A stretch of 45,652 nucleotides of DNA, from assembly GCA_021793315.1 (NCBI GenBank), contig JAJYSZ010000017.1:1-45652 (forward strand), read 5' to 3'. The notes beneath the pieces are model-generated. The model made no database searches. It was not told the DNA's origin and worked only from the letters and a program-made list of their open reading frames with translations. Positions 8,280 through 16,941 of the stretch are shown one piece after another. This DNA comes from Bacillota bacterium (GTDB lineage Bacteria; Bacillota; Sulfobacillia; JAJZYS01; JAJYTV01). The first letter of the stretch is position 1. Every line of letters begins with the position of its first letter. Both the position numbers and the translations under genes were made by a program.

Positions 8280-8305
8280 GTAACCGATCGTGCCACTTGT
8301 GCGTC
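8280..8305 (+). promoter_or_regulatory. Candidate ECF-type autoregulatory promoter
   Basis: GTAACC at 8280-8285, a 16-base spacer, then CGTC at 8302-8305, about 80 bp upstream of the ECF sigma ATG. ECF promoters commonly have an AAC-containing -35 and a CGTC-like -10 with 16 to 17 bp spacing, and ECF genes often transcribe themselves. This is a motif match only. Confidence 0.3.
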
Positions 8306-8383
8306 TCAGTTCCAGATGGTTGGCGCGCTGGCCATCTTAGAGACAGGCCAGGCTGTCCCGGCAGGCGGATCAGGGGGCAAGGC

Positions 8384-8893
8384 ATGGAACTCGACGATTG
8401 GATGAGCCGGTTCGGACCGTCGGTCTTGCATCTCGCCTACAGCCGCCTGAAGGACAGAGACGAGGCGGAGGACGTATTCCAGGACGTATTCGTTCGGGCG
8501 CACCTTGCACGGGAGTCCCTTCGAGACGAGGAGAAGGCGAAGGCGTGGCTGCTTGCGGTGACGTTGAACATCTGCCGGGACCGCGGGCGATTGTGGCTGC
8601 GCCGACGCGAGCATTTGGTGCAAGGTGAGGTCACGGATCTGGCGGACCGGTCGTCGGACACCGCGAACACGGTGGTGAAGCAGGCGGCCAACCGGGCGGT
8701 CTGGCGCGCGGTACTTTCCCTCCCCCCGGTTGGCCGCGATGCGGTGATCCTTCATTACTTCGAGGACCTGCCCATCAGCGACATCGCGACGCTTCTCGGA
8801 TGCAGCCAGCAGGTGGTCAAAACCAGGCTCTATCGTGCGCGCCAACGCTTGCGGGACATGCTCGCGGAGGAGAGTGGCCACGTTGACGGATGA
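8384..8893 (+). CDS. ECF subfamily RNA polymerase sigma factor
   Basis: A 169-residue sigma-70 factor of the extracytoplasmic-function type, with only regions 2 and 4. Region 2 (about residues 10 to 75) includes LAYSRLKDRDEAEDVFQDVFVRAH, the core-binding and -10 recognition part. Region 4 (about 110 to 165) includes the helix-turn-helix ISDIATLLGCSQQVVKTRLYRARQRL for -35 recognition. The ATG at 8384 lies 9 to 14 bases after AGGGGGCAAGG and begins exactly at the family's usual N-terminus. The downstream membrane protein gene overlaps its end, so it is probably held inactive by that protein until an external signal arrives. Confidence 0.92.
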   Translation: MELDDWMSRFGPSVLHLAYSRLKDRDEAEDVFQDVFVRAHLARESLRDEEKAKAWLLAVTLNICRDRGRLWLRRREHLVQGEVTDLADRSSDTANTVVKQAANRAVWRAVLSLPPVGRDAVILHYFEDLPISDIATLLGCSQQVVKTRLYRARQRLRDMLAEESGHVDG

Positions 8894-9767
8894 CCAACTC
8901 GACAAGCTGCTGGCGAAAGCGAAGGCTGCCTACAGGGCCGGGGACCTCGACGGGCTGCGGGTGTCCGAACCTCTGCGGCAGCGCGTGTGGCACGCGGTTC
9001 ACGCAGGCCATGCGCCGGCGGGCTGGGGGGAGACGACGAGGCCTCACCGCAGCTTGTGGTGGAACGGCTGGTGGGTTGCAGCCGGCGCGGTCGCGGTCGC
9101 CTTGATGGTGTTGGCGATGGTCGGGCATCAGATGGAGACGGTGCCACGGCAGCCCGCGACGCAGCGCCGTACGACGCCTGTGCAGGCCTCCACCTCCCAA
9201 CTCCTCCGATGGAACGCCGAGCGTCGCCTCTATGAGATCCTCTGGCCGGCGGCGTCATCTGGCGCTCCCACTAAGGTCATCTTCCTCCTGCCGAACGGCT
9301 TCAGCGTCCCGCGGACGTTTTCGGGCTGGCCGCCGAAGAACTTCTCCCCGATCGCCGTACTGAACGACCCGTCGACCGATCTGGGTACCGGAACGGGCAC
9401 CACGTGGTTCAACATGCAGACCGGGCTCTACTGGCTGCACCCCGCTTCACCGCACTCCCTGCCCACAGCGGCAGAGCTGTCGCGCCTAGGTTCCTCCAGT
9501 AGCCGCGTGCTCGCCGTACCGCAAGGCAGGTTGTTCGCGGTCGCGTGTCCGACGCCAAGCTACCCGCGCAGAACCGTCTTCCTGAGGTCCGATTCGTTTG
9601 CGGCGCCGACGGAGATCTCCGTATGGCCGCCGACAAACTTTCGGGTGGTAGGCGTCTATCCCATCTCGCTGCTGAACGCCCACGTGCAGTTGAACGAGTC
9701 CAGCTATCCGAACCCGCCGCATCTCCTCTTGATCGGGCCTGGTGTGCGCATCCCCGGCAGCCTATAA
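8874..9767 (+). CDS. Membrane-anchored protein, likely anti-sigma factor for the upstream ECF sigma
   Basis: About 297 residues. A cytoplasmic N-terminus of about 60 residues (TDDQLDKLLAKAKAAYRAGD onward) is followed by one transmembrane helix (WWVAAGAVAVALMVLAMVG, about residues 65 to 85). A roughly 210-residue extracytoplasmic domain of unknown fold follows, containing two similar SVPRTFSGWPPKNFSP / FAAPTEISVWPPTNFRV strands, suggesting an internal repeat. No zinc-finger (HxxxCxxC) is present. It overlaps the sigma gene by about 20 bases, the classical sigma/anti-sigma layout. The start is GTG 8874 or TTG 8883; GGAGG at 8866-8870 is close to the first and far from the second. The role is inferred from position and topology. 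Confidence 0.65.
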   Translation: MATLTDDQLDKLLAKAKAAYRAGDLDGLRVSEPLRQRVWHAVHAGHAPAGWGETTRPHRSLWWNGWWVAAGAVAVALMVLAMVGHQMETVPRQPATQRRTTPVQASTSQLLRWNAERRLYEILWPAASSGAPTKVIFLLPNGFSVPRTFSGWPPKNFSPIAVLNDPSTDLGTGTGTTWFNMQTGLYWLHPASPHSLPTAAELSRLGSSSSRVLAVPQGRLFAVACPTPSYPRRTVFLRSDSFAAPTEISVWPPTNFRVVGVYPISLLNAHVQLNESSYPNPPHLLLIGPGVRIPGSL

Positions 9768-10082
9768 GACCTTAGGCAAGTCGGCTCCGGCCTCCCATGC
9801 CGCATGGTGACCTCCTGGCTCGAGCGCCGACCAGCGCGGCGATCTTGACCGGCGCCCGCTTGCCAACGATCAGTTCGGGGAACACGGCGATGGTCCGATG
9901 TGCGCCGGCTGTACGTATGTGGGGGTGGCACTGCAGGCACAGGGAGGCCGCGTGGCGGTCATTGAACCCAGGATGATGCAGGAGGAGCTGCCCTCGTTCT
10001 ACGTGCGCCTGTGCGGACGCAGGGCGGCGCTAGCCGTGCAAGGAAGGCACTGGAAGCTGTCGAATGTAACGAGTAGGCGCTG
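9768..10082. other. Intergenic stretch, no supported gene
   Basis: About 315 bp. A short minus-strand segment near 9810-9895 reads VFPELIVGKRAPVKIAALVG, vaguely like part of an IS110-type transposase, but it is too short to call. No intrinsic terminator with a T-run was found after the anti-sigma gene. Confidence 0.3.
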
Positions 10083-10099
10083 GGAGGTGAGACAGCGGC

Positions 10100-10645
10100 A
10101 TGGGTCGATGGTCGCAGAACGCTGCGATGATGCACACGAGACAGATGGTCGTGGCGTTCTTGGAGCAACCGTCCGGCATCCTGATGCTGCACCGGTCTCC
10201 CGAGGCATCCCTGTTTCCTGGCATGTGGGCGGGCGTGGGTGGCCATATAGAGCCCTACGAGATGAACGATCCTAGAGCTGCGATCGAACGTGAGATTCGG
10301 GAAGAAACGGGTTTTGCGGCTCATGACCTGGTGGGCCTGCATTGGCAAGCCATCGTCTTGCGACTCGCCGGCCAGGAAATACGTCAGCAGTATGTGTACT
10401 TCGGGGGCACCAGACGTGGCGATTTCGCCGACAGCCCCGAGGGGAGCCTCGCATGGGTTGCCCACAGCCACCTTCCAGGTCTTCCTATGTCCGAGGCAAC
10501 GCGGGCCATCTTGGTGCGGCATCTTGCGGGCACCTGGGGGGATGGCGTTTCGGTCGGCGTGATGGCGGCCGCAGTCCGGCGTCCAACGGTGACGTGGACG
10601 AGGCTTGGCGACTGGGAACAAGGCTGGGAGCGCCCCCCGATCTGA
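10100..10645 (+). CDS. NUDIX hydrolase
   Basis: A 181-residue NUDIX hydrolase; such enzymes cleave nucleoside diphosphates linked to another moiety, including oxidised nucleotides. The Nudix box is at about residues 48 to 72: GHIEPYE, then nine residues, then REIREETGF. The standard box has seven residues in the middle, so there is a two-residue insertion, but the catalytic REIREE core is intact. The start is an ATG at 10100, ten bases after a strong GGAGGTGA ribosome site; internal ATGs at 10127/10130 are alternatives. The last 35 residues are outside the domain. No partner gene is adjacent. Confidence 0.85.
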   Translation: MGRWSQNAAMMHTRQMVVAFLEQPSGILMLHRSPEASLFPGMWAGVGGHIEPYEMNDPRAAIEREIREETGFAAHDLVGLHWQAIVLRLAGQEIRQQYVYFGGTRRGDFADSPEGSLAWVAHSHLPGLPMSEATRAILVRHLAGTWGDGVSVGVMAAAVRRPTVTWTRLGDWEQGWERPPI

Positions 10646-10800
10646 GCGTTGCGGACCCTTGGGTTCGTGCTCCCGCAGGCTCCACCGCCCGCCGCTCCTG
10701 GCGAGCATGCGAGCGAAGGGCCGGCAAGACGACATCACGCAGTGTCTAAGACCGCTGTACATACGAACCGGTTTGCTGGCCACGTAAGCCAACATTTTCC

Positions 10801-10941
10801 CTAAAACCACATGAATGCGATGAGGTACAACAGGTCAATGCCCAAAAGGGATGATATCAAGAACAGAAGAGCACCATCCAAAAAAGATTTAAGGAATGCC
10901 CGATGAGATTGGCTCGGGCTGGAAATGTCTCGATGCGGTGT
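10801..10941 (-). pseudogene. Possible C-terminal fragment of a membrane protein, AT-rich
   Basis: On the minus strand a frame of about 46 codons, open from a TGA at about 10940 and ending in the TAG at 10801-10803, reads HRAFLKSFLDGALLFLISSL followed by LGIDLLYLIAFMWF. This looks like the last one or two transmembrane helices of a membrane protein. There is no start codon or ribosome site, and base composition is clearly more AT-rich than its surroundings. It may be the tail of a decayed, possibly transferred gene. The evidence is hydrophobicity only. Confidence 0.25.
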
Positions 10942-11470
10942 TCATCGAGTAGCTAGCCGACCATCCACTCAAAAAACTTGGATCGCGGCACACTGTGGAG
11001 GCCATTTCACACGGTTTACGCTGTTGCTCATGGTTGGGAGGGCCTTGCTTGGCTCCAGGGACCCGCAAGATGGACCGGCGCGGCGGAGCTTAGACGACCA
11101 GATGGACTAGGCCGAGTGGACGTGAGAAGACCGCAAACGCCCAGGTGGAAGCGCCCATAGGGACCTAATAAGTGTGTCCGAGGCGCAAACGGACGGCGTC
11201 CAAATGGACAATTTAGCGATCTCTAAAGGAGTTGCCGCACGTAAAGAGAAATGGCACTCAAGCCCAGCAGGTGCAACGCGCCCGCAGAGCTGCCTCGGGT
11301 TGCGCCGCGGCGACCCGCAAGGTCGGAGCCGTCTCGCGCTTATCGTCGTTGTTCCTAGTAGGCTGGACAACTATGGGCAAGGGAGGATGTAGCAGAGGGC
11401 ATCGGAGTGCAACGACGCGACCCGCGACGCTGTGTGTTGCGCAGAACCCCAGGGTGAGCCAGGTGATCCG
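10942..11470. other. Long non-coding leader region before the binding protein
   Basis: Over 500 bp with no credible gene on either strand. It presumably carries the promoter of the highly biased binding-protein gene. No consensus -35/-10 pair or known riboswitch could be assigned with confidence. Confidence 0.35.
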
Positions 11471-11487
11471 TGCAAGGAGGTTTTCCG

Positions 11488-13236
11488 ATGAAGATGAACC
11501 GATGGGCCGCGTTGAGCGGTCTCATTGGGTCCGCTGCGATCCTGCTCGCGAGCGTCGGCACTGCCGCCGCTGCGACCCAGGCGCCGTTGCAGAAAGCGAA
11601 CACAATAGTAACGGCATTGCCGCTCCAGGTAGGTATCACCGACTACGCGCCGATCGCGAACGCCTCCGCGTACACGATCTACAACAGCGCCGTCGAATAC
11701 ATGATGTGGGCGCCGGTCGTGATGGTGTCGGGCTCCGACACGATTGACTGGGCCGACTCGCTCGCGTCGAAGATCACGACGAACGCGAACGACACCCAGT
11801 ACACCGTGACGCTGAAGAACTGGAACTGGTCCAACGGAAAGGCGATCACGGCGCAGGACGTCGCCTGGACCACGAATGTGCTGCTCGCCGCCTGCACGAT
11901 GTCGAACCCCCCGTACACGTACGGTGGCTGTGGCTTCGGCGGCCTGCCGCCCAGCTCGGCGCACGCCGTCCTGACGGGCGCCAAGGCCGTGGGCCCGCGC
12001 ACGGTCGTCTTCACGCTCAACAAGTCCGTCAACCCGGTGTACTTCGAGCTGAACGGCCTCGGCCAGATCCAGCCGATGCCCAAGGCGATCTGGAACAAGG
12101 GCAGCTACGCGGCTGACCTGAAGCTCATGTCGCAGATCTACAACAAGCCGACCGCGTCTGAGTACAACGTGGTGTCGGGCCCGTACAAGTTCAAGTCGGC
12201 GATCAACGACGAGTCCTACACCTTCGTGCCGAACCCGAAGTACGGCGGCCACAAGGCCACGTTGACTTGGGTCCAGCAGTACGAGGCCTCCGACTCGGCC
12301 GAGTTCGCCGCGCTCAGGAAGAACCAGATCAACGCCGGCTACCTGACTACCTCCATGTACGGCTCCGCGAACCAACTGAAGGGCCAGTACAAGCGCTCGC
12401 TGAGCCAGGGCTTCTGCTGGTACGGCATCGAGCTCAACTCGGCGAAGAACTCGCTCGACGTTGGCCCGGCGTTCCAGGACCAGAAGGTGCGCCAGGCGCT
12501 CGAGTACGGCGTCGACCAGAACGCCATCGGCAAGGTGCTCGACGGCACGCTGGACGGCCAGAACATGTGGATTCCGAACTACTCGGCCATCCCTGAGGGC
12601 TTCTCCTCCCTGACCAAGGCCGTGTTCGGCGTCACTTCGATCCCGAACGCCTACCCCTTCAACCCGAAGAAGGGCAAGCAGATCCTCCAGCAGGACGGCT
12701 GGGCGCTCGACGCCAACGGCGTGATGGAGAAGAACGGAATCGCACTCAAGTTCCCGGTGTTCTACGACTCAGGCTCGACGGAGACCGCCAACGCGGCCGT
12801 CATCCTCCAGCAGGACTGGGCCAAGATGGGCGTCAAGATCACCCCGCAGCCAGTCGCGTTCGACACCCTCGTCGCCATGTCCGACGCGCAGGGCGCGGCC
12901 AACAAGTGGACCGTCAACTGGACGGGCGGCTGGTGCTACGAGCCGAACTTCTACCCGACCGGTGGCGGTATGTGGGGCTACTACGACAGCCAGGACGACT
13001 ACAACTACGCGCCGTTCAACCAGGCCGTCGCCAACGCCTACCTGCCGGGCACGCCGGCACAGGCGGTGCAGCACATGTACGCGTACGCCCAGGCCACCGC
13101 GAAGGACCTGCCGTTCCTCTGGCAGCCGGGCGGCTACGCGGTCAACGAGTACGCACCGTACATCCACGGCCTCAACAAGTACTACAACCCCGTGCAGGCC
13201 TTCACCCAGATGAACTGGGTGACCATCTCGCACTAA
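11488..13236 (+). CDS. ABC transporter substrate-binding protein, SBP_bac_5 (peptide/nickel) family
   Basis: A 582-residue secreted solute-binding protein. A textbook AAGGAGG ribosome site sits 7 bases before the ATG. The signal peptide has a positive start (MKMNR), a hydrophobic core to about residue 24 and an AAA-ATQ-like cleavage region. No lipobox cysteine is present, unusual for a monoderm. Family segments include the NWNWSNGKAITAQDVAWT region (DGxxxTAxDV-like) and VRQALEYGVDQNAIGKVL. Codon choice is extremely biased (nearly all AAC, AAG, TAC, GAC), indicating very high expression. The protein is rich in Asn, Tyr and Trp. The likely permeases lie 2.8 kb downstream beyond two other transporters. 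Confidence 0.88.
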   Translation: MKMNRWAALSGLIGSAAILLASVGTAAAATQAPLQKANTIVTALPLQVGITDYAPIANASAYTIYNSAVEYMMWAPVVMVSGSDTIDWADSLASKITTNANDTQYTVTLKNWNWSNGKAITAQDVAWTTNVLLAACTMSNPPYTYGGCGFGGLPPSSAHAVLTGAKAVGPRTVVFTLNKSVNPVYFELNGLGQIQPMPKAIWNKGSYAADLKLMSQIYNKPTASEYNVVSGPYKFKSAINDESYTFVPNPKYGGHKATLTWVQQYEASDSAEFAALRKNQINAGYLTTSMYGSANQLKGQYKRSLSQGFCWYGIELNSAKNSLDVGPAFQDQKVRQALEYGVDQNAIGKVLDGTLDGQNMWIPNYSAIPEGFSSLTKAVFGVTSIPNAYPFNPKKGKQILQQDGWALDANGVMEKNGIALKFPVFYDSGSTETANAAVILQQDWAKMGVKITPQPVAFDTLVAMSDAQGAANKWTVNWTGGWCYEPNFYPTGGGMWGYYDSQDDYNYAPFNQAVANAYLPGTPAQAVQHMYAYAQATAKDLPFLWQPGGYAVNEYAPYIHGLNKYYNPVQAFTQMNWVTISH

Positions 13237-13262
13237 CACCTGGGGACCCGCATCGATGATGC

Positions 13263-13296
13263 TGGCGGGCAGGGCCGAACACGGCTCTGCCCGCCA
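13263..13296 (+). terminator. Strong hairpin after the binding-protein gene
   Basis: TGGCGGGCAGGGCC, loop GAACAC, then GGCTCTGCCCGCCA: a 14-bp stem with one G-U pair, 27 bp after the stop codon. No T-run follows, so it may stabilise the 3' end of an abundant mRNA or act as a weak terminator rather than a classical intrinsic one. Confidence 0.55.
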
Positions 13297-13459
13297 GTGC
13301 GTCCGTGCACGGCTCGCCCTGCGATGGCGCCCTGTCTGGACTGCCATGGTTTCGTATCGCTGTGGGGGATAGGCCACATGTCCACTCCCTCGCGAGCAGG
13401 GGCCGGCAACGCCGCAACCTGGGTTCACGGTCCCGTGGCCGGCAGGAAGGGTGGGCCGC

Positions 13460-14389
13460 ATGACGAGGGCGCGCGGCGCAGCAGGTCCCAAGGGCGTTGG
13501 TTTCATCATGGTCGCCGTGTCGGCGGCAGCTTTCGGCACCTTGGCCATCCTGGCCAGTTTCGCCTACCGCGGTGGAGCCACTGTCCTTGGGGTCGTCGTA
13601 CTGCGGTTCGGCATTACGGCGTTGCTCTTCTGGGGAGCCCTTGTGTTCCGGCGCCTGCCCGCGTGGCCCAAGGGCCTCTGGCAGCTCTGGCTACTGGGGG
13701 GCATGCTTTACGCGCTGCAGTCGGTCTTGTTTCTGGCGGCCGTGGAGTACACCTCGCCAGCGCTGGCGGCGCTGTTGTTCTATGTCTATCCCGTGCTGGT
13801 AGTTGTCTTGGCCGCGCTGAGCGGGCAGGGCGCTATCACCCGCACGGGCATGATGGGTCTTGCATCTTCGGTCCTCGGTCTCGTCCTGGTGCTGGGACTG
13901 AGTCGCAGCGGTTTCACGTGGGTTGGTGCCCTCCTGGGGTTGGGCACCGCCGTAGTCTATTCCGTGTATATCGTGTTCGGCCAGACGGTGATCGAACGCC
14001 ATGACCCGATAGTCGCAACGGCTCACATAGCGCTCTCCGCGACGGTCACCCTGGGCGTTGTCGGCGTGATCACCGGCGCCTTAGACTACCATCGCTTCGG
14101 ACCCACGGGGTTTGCCGCAAGCGTCCTGATCGGAATCATCCCAGGTGCACTCGCAATCTTCATGTTCCTGGCGGGGCTGCGCCGCATAGGTGCTGCACGT
14201 GCGGCCATGCTCAGCATGCTGGAGCCGGTCGTGACCGTCGTGCTGTCTGCCGCCGTGCTCGGGGAGGGGCTGACACCGCCGCAAGTGCTGGGTGGCACTG
14301 CCGTCGTCGCCGGGGCCCTCGCGTCGATGCTGCCGGGAGCCTCGCAGGGACCCCCGGCAGAGAGAGACCGGCAGGTCGGTGCTGTGTGA
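13460..14389 (+). CDS. DMT-superfamily transporter, EamA domain
   Basis: A 309-residue inner-membrane transporter with ten predicted helices arranged as two EamA repeats (about residues 10 to 145 and 155 to 290). The ends of the repeats carry typical elements: YTSPALAALLFYVYPVLVVVL in the first and RIGAARAAMLSMLEPVVTVV with LGEGLTPPQVLGG in the second. Such proteins export or import metabolites such as amino acids. The ATG at 13460 lies 9 bases after GGAAGG; a GTG nine bases upstream is too close to that site. It lies between the binding protein and a convergent MFS gene, with no evident partner. Confidence 0.88.
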   Translation: MTRARGAAGPKGVGFIMVAVSAAAFGTLAILASFAYRGGATVLGVVVLRFGITALLFWGALVFRRLPAWPKGLWQLWLLGGMLYALQSVLFLAAVEYTSPALAALLFYVYPVLVVVLAALSGQGAITRTGMMGLASSVLGLVLVLGLSRSGFTWVGALLGLGTAVVYSVYIVFGQTVIERHDPIVATAHIALSATVTLGVVGVITGALDYHRFGPTGFAASVLIGIIPGALAIFMFLAGLRRIGAARAAMLSMLEPVVTVVLSAAVLGEGLTPPQVLGGTAVVAGALASMLPGASQGPPAERDRQVGAV

Positions 14390-14447
14390 TCTCACGCCCG
14401 GCGGGCGCGGTGGCGGGCGGTGACCAAGCCGCTGTACGCCAGACTCC

Positions 14448-15830
14448 TTACGCTGCGGCGGTGTCGCGCACGGTAAAGGCGAAGACCAGGCTGCCCGCTG
14501 CGGCCAAGCCGGCCAAGGAGAACAGAAGGAGGGCGGAGTCATGGCCCTGACCCAGCGCCGCAGCGATGGCCACCGACGAGCCCATGGTGCCCAGGTAGCG
14601 AAGCAGCGTGTACAGGCCGGAAGCGCTGCCGGCTGCCTCCGCAGGTGCGTTCTCCAGCGTGAGTTTCTGCAAAAGGACGTTGCTGAGAGCGAAACTCACA
14701 CCGATCAGGGCGAGCGCAAGGAAGACGCTGCCTAGTGGCATGGAGAGCAGCCGCAAGAGCATGAGACAGCCAAGGAGGAGCAGGGCGCCGGCCCAGATCA
14801 GAGGACGGCGGCGCTGCCTGCCCTGCGCCAGACGGCCCGCGACGGGCGAGACGATCGCCAGCACCCCGGCGAAGCCCAGTAGCAGGAGGCCGCTTGCGAG
14901 CGGACTGAGGCCCCTTTCCGTCTCCAGTAGGCTGGGCAGCCCATACAGCACCACGTACATGACGAAGTTCGCGAGCACCGTGATCACCCCCGCCAGCGCG
15001 AAGGGCCTGCGTTTCAGCAGGCGCACGTCGAAGGCCGGCGCCTTGGCGCGTCCCTCGACGGTCCAAAGCCAAGGCACCATCGCGACGCCCGCAAGGAGCA
15101 GCCAAGGTGCGGTGGGATCCCCGGGCAGGGCGGACGCCGCGAGCAGAAGTCCCAGGGAGGCGGCAAGAAGGCCGATGCCGGGCAGGTCGATCGCTGTCAC
15201 GGCGGGCGTCGACGTGCCGGCTCGCTCGGCGTGTCCCCGCAGCCCGCGATGAAGCAGGATGGCGATCATCGCGATGAGCGGCGCGTTCAGCCAGAAGATG
15301 CCGCGCCATCCGACGAGGGCCAGGATGGCTCCGGCCAGGGATGGGCCGACGGCCAACGCGACGCCGACGGCCATGCCGATCCAGCCCAGGATGCGTCCGA
15401 GATCGCGATCGCGGTGCACCCGCACCAGACCGATGGCACTCGGGTAGAGCATCGACGTGCCGATCGCCTGCGCGACCCGCCAGCCCACAAGCCACCCGAA
15501 CGAGGGAGAGAAGGGCGCAAGCAGGGTCGGCACCGCGAGCAGGGCGAGGCCTAGGTAGGCGAAAGGGCGATAGCCGAACTGGTCGCCGAGCTTGCCGAAA
15601 ACCGGCTGCGCGAGGGCGCTGCCGAAGTAGTAGGCCGAAATGAGCCAGACGAGGTCCTGTGCGCCGGCATGGAACTGCCCGAGCAGCACCGGCAGTGCGA
15701 CCGAGATGGTGGAGGAATTGAGCGGATTCAGCACGGTCGCAAGCAGAACCGCGGCGATGAAGAGAGCCCCGGGCGCGTCCGCTTGGGAATGCTTTGCCAC
15801 GATCAAGGTCTCATAGCCTTCCAGGTCCAT
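14448..15830 (-). CDS. MFS transporter, DHA2 (EmrB/QacA-like) drug:H+ antiporter
   Basis: A 460-residue protein with about 14 hydrophobic segments. It shows the DHA2 N-terminal pattern (NPLNSSTISVALPVLLGQF, then LVWLISAYYFGSALAQPVFGKLGDQFGYR) and the antiporter motif C region GMAVGVALAVGPSLAGAI in TM5. It probably exports a hydrophobic compound using the proton gradient. The start is uncertain: I chose ATG 15830; a TTG at 15854 and a GTG slightly downstream are in frame, and none has a strong ribosome site. It runs opposite to the surrounding plus-strand transporters and shares a divergent intergenic region with the DppC-type gene. Confidence 0.85.
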   Translation of the reverse strand: MDLEGYETLIVAKHSQADAPGALFIAAVLLATVLNPLNSSTISVALPVLLGQFHAGAQDLVWLISAYYFGSALAQPVFGKLGDQFGYRPFAYLGLALLAVPTLLAPFSPSFGWLVGWRVAQAIGTSMLYPSAIGLVRVHRDRDLGRILGWIGMAVGVALAVGPSLAGAILALVGWRGIFWLNAPLIAMIAILLHRGLRGHAERAGTSTPAVTAIDLPGIGLLAASLGLLLAASALPGDPTAPWLLLAGVAMVPWLWTVEGRAKAPAFDVRLLKRRPFALAGVITVLANFVMYVVLYGLPSLLETERGLSPLASGLLLLGFAGVLAIVSPVAGRLAQGRQRRRPLIWAGALLLLGCLMLLRLLSMPLGSVFLALALIGVSFALSNVLLQKLTLENAPAEAAGSASGLYTLLRYLGTMGSSVAIAAALGQGHDSALLLFSLAGLAAAGSLVFAFTVRDTAAA

Positions 15831-16050
15831 GCATCGTCTTGGGATCTTCCGCAACTTCCACAGCCGCCTCGGGTTCTCCCGTCAACCCGAGCCCAAGGAC
15901 GGGTTCCCTTGCCGGTGAAAGCGGCGCGGGCGCCTCTTGCAGCAGGGATTCCCAGGATGAGCGGAGCATCATGGGGTGTAACCACAAACCTTCGTCCAGT
16001 GAAAGTGCGCGCGGGGGCGGCCTGGGCCGCTGCTAGTGGAGGGACCTTCG

Positions 16051-16941
16051 ATGCTCGCAGAAAGTGCACGAGAGACTGCCGCGTGGGCGTATGCGGCGGA
16101 GGGTGCTCGGTTCTGGCGGCGGCTTTGGCGGCAGCCGCTCTTTTGGGTTGGTGCAGCGTTTCTCGTATTCCTATTGCTCTTTGCCTTCGTGGGCCCTGAG
16201 GTCTGGCGGCGAGGCAACGGCATCGACGTCGCGACGATCTTCCTGCCCCCAGGACCTGGTCATCCGCTTGGGACGGACGGACTCGGCCGGGACTACCTGC
16301 ATGCGCTGATGCTCGGCGGCAAGCTGCCGATCCTGAGCGGCTTCGCGACCGCTCTCGCCGCGACGGTCCTCGGCGTGGCGGGGGGGCTGGCGGCAGGCTT
16401 CGCCCGTCGGTGGGAGGCGATTATCCTGCGCGTCGCGGATGCCATCCTGAGTATCCCGCCACTGGTTCCGATCCTGATCATCGAGGGCTTCTTCGGCGTC
16501 AATATCGTGACGCTGATGGTCACCGTCACGCTCGTCAGCTGGCCGTCCACCGCGCGGCTCGTCTGGACGCGAACGCTCGTGCTGCGCGAGATGCCCTTTA
16601 TCGAGGCCGCTCGGGCCACCGGTGCCCGGGAGAGCGAGATCGTGCGCCGGCATCTGCTGCCGAACGCCTTTGACACCATCGTCGCCTGTTTCGCCACGCA
16701 GTTCGGCAACGCCGTCCTCTTCATCGCGCTGGCCACCATGCTTGGTGCCGGCCTTGGCGCCGCGACGAACTGGGCGACCATGATCGCGACGAGCCGGCAG
16801 AATATGTACAACTTCTACTGGTGGCTGGTGCTACCGCCCGGCATCGCGTTTGCCCTGCTCATCCTATCCGTCTTTTTCCTCGCCGAGTCTGTGCGCCAGG
16901 CCTTCAACCCGCGTGCCCTCAGCGGAAGGGCCCGCCCTTGA
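16051..16941 (+). CDS. ABC transporter permease, DppC/OppC type
   Basis: A 296-residue permease of the peptide/nickel ABC importer family. The N-terminal helix (PLFWVGAAFLVFLLLFAFVGP) and the HPLGTDGLGRD segment are hallmarks of DppC/OppC. The coupling EAA-type loop is EAARATGARESEIVRRHLLPNA at about residues 190 to 211. The ATG at 16051 follows TGGAGGGA by 7 bases. It is the first gene of a two-gene unit and overlaps dppB-like by four bases. The usual order is B before C, so this pair is reversed. No ATP-binding subunit is encoded nearby. Probable partner: the binding protein at 11488. Confidence 0.9.
   Translation: MLAESARETAAWAYAAEGARFWRRLWRQPLFWVGAAFLVFLLLFAFVGPEVWRRGNGIDVATIFLPPGPGHPLGTDGLGRDYLHALMLGGKLPILSGFATALAATVLGVAGGLAAGFARRWEAIILRVADAILSIPPLVPILIIEGFFGVNIVTLMVTVTLVSWPSTARLVWTRTLVLREMPFIEAARATGARESEIVRRHLLPNAFDTIVACFATQFGNAVLFIALATMLGAGLGAATNWATMIATSRQNMYNFYWWLVLPPGIAFALLILSVFFLAESVRQAFNPRALSGRARP

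Noticed and set aside
9800-9905. Minus-strand segment VFPELIVGKRAPVKIAALVG resembling part of an IS110 transposase
   Set aside because: Only about 20 residues fit, no upstream catalytic domain or terminal repeats are present, and GC-rich frames often give such matches.
11107-11392. Small ORFs on both strands before the binding-protein gene
   Set aside because: No ribosome sites, no recognisable motif, and the translations overlap each other on opposite strands.
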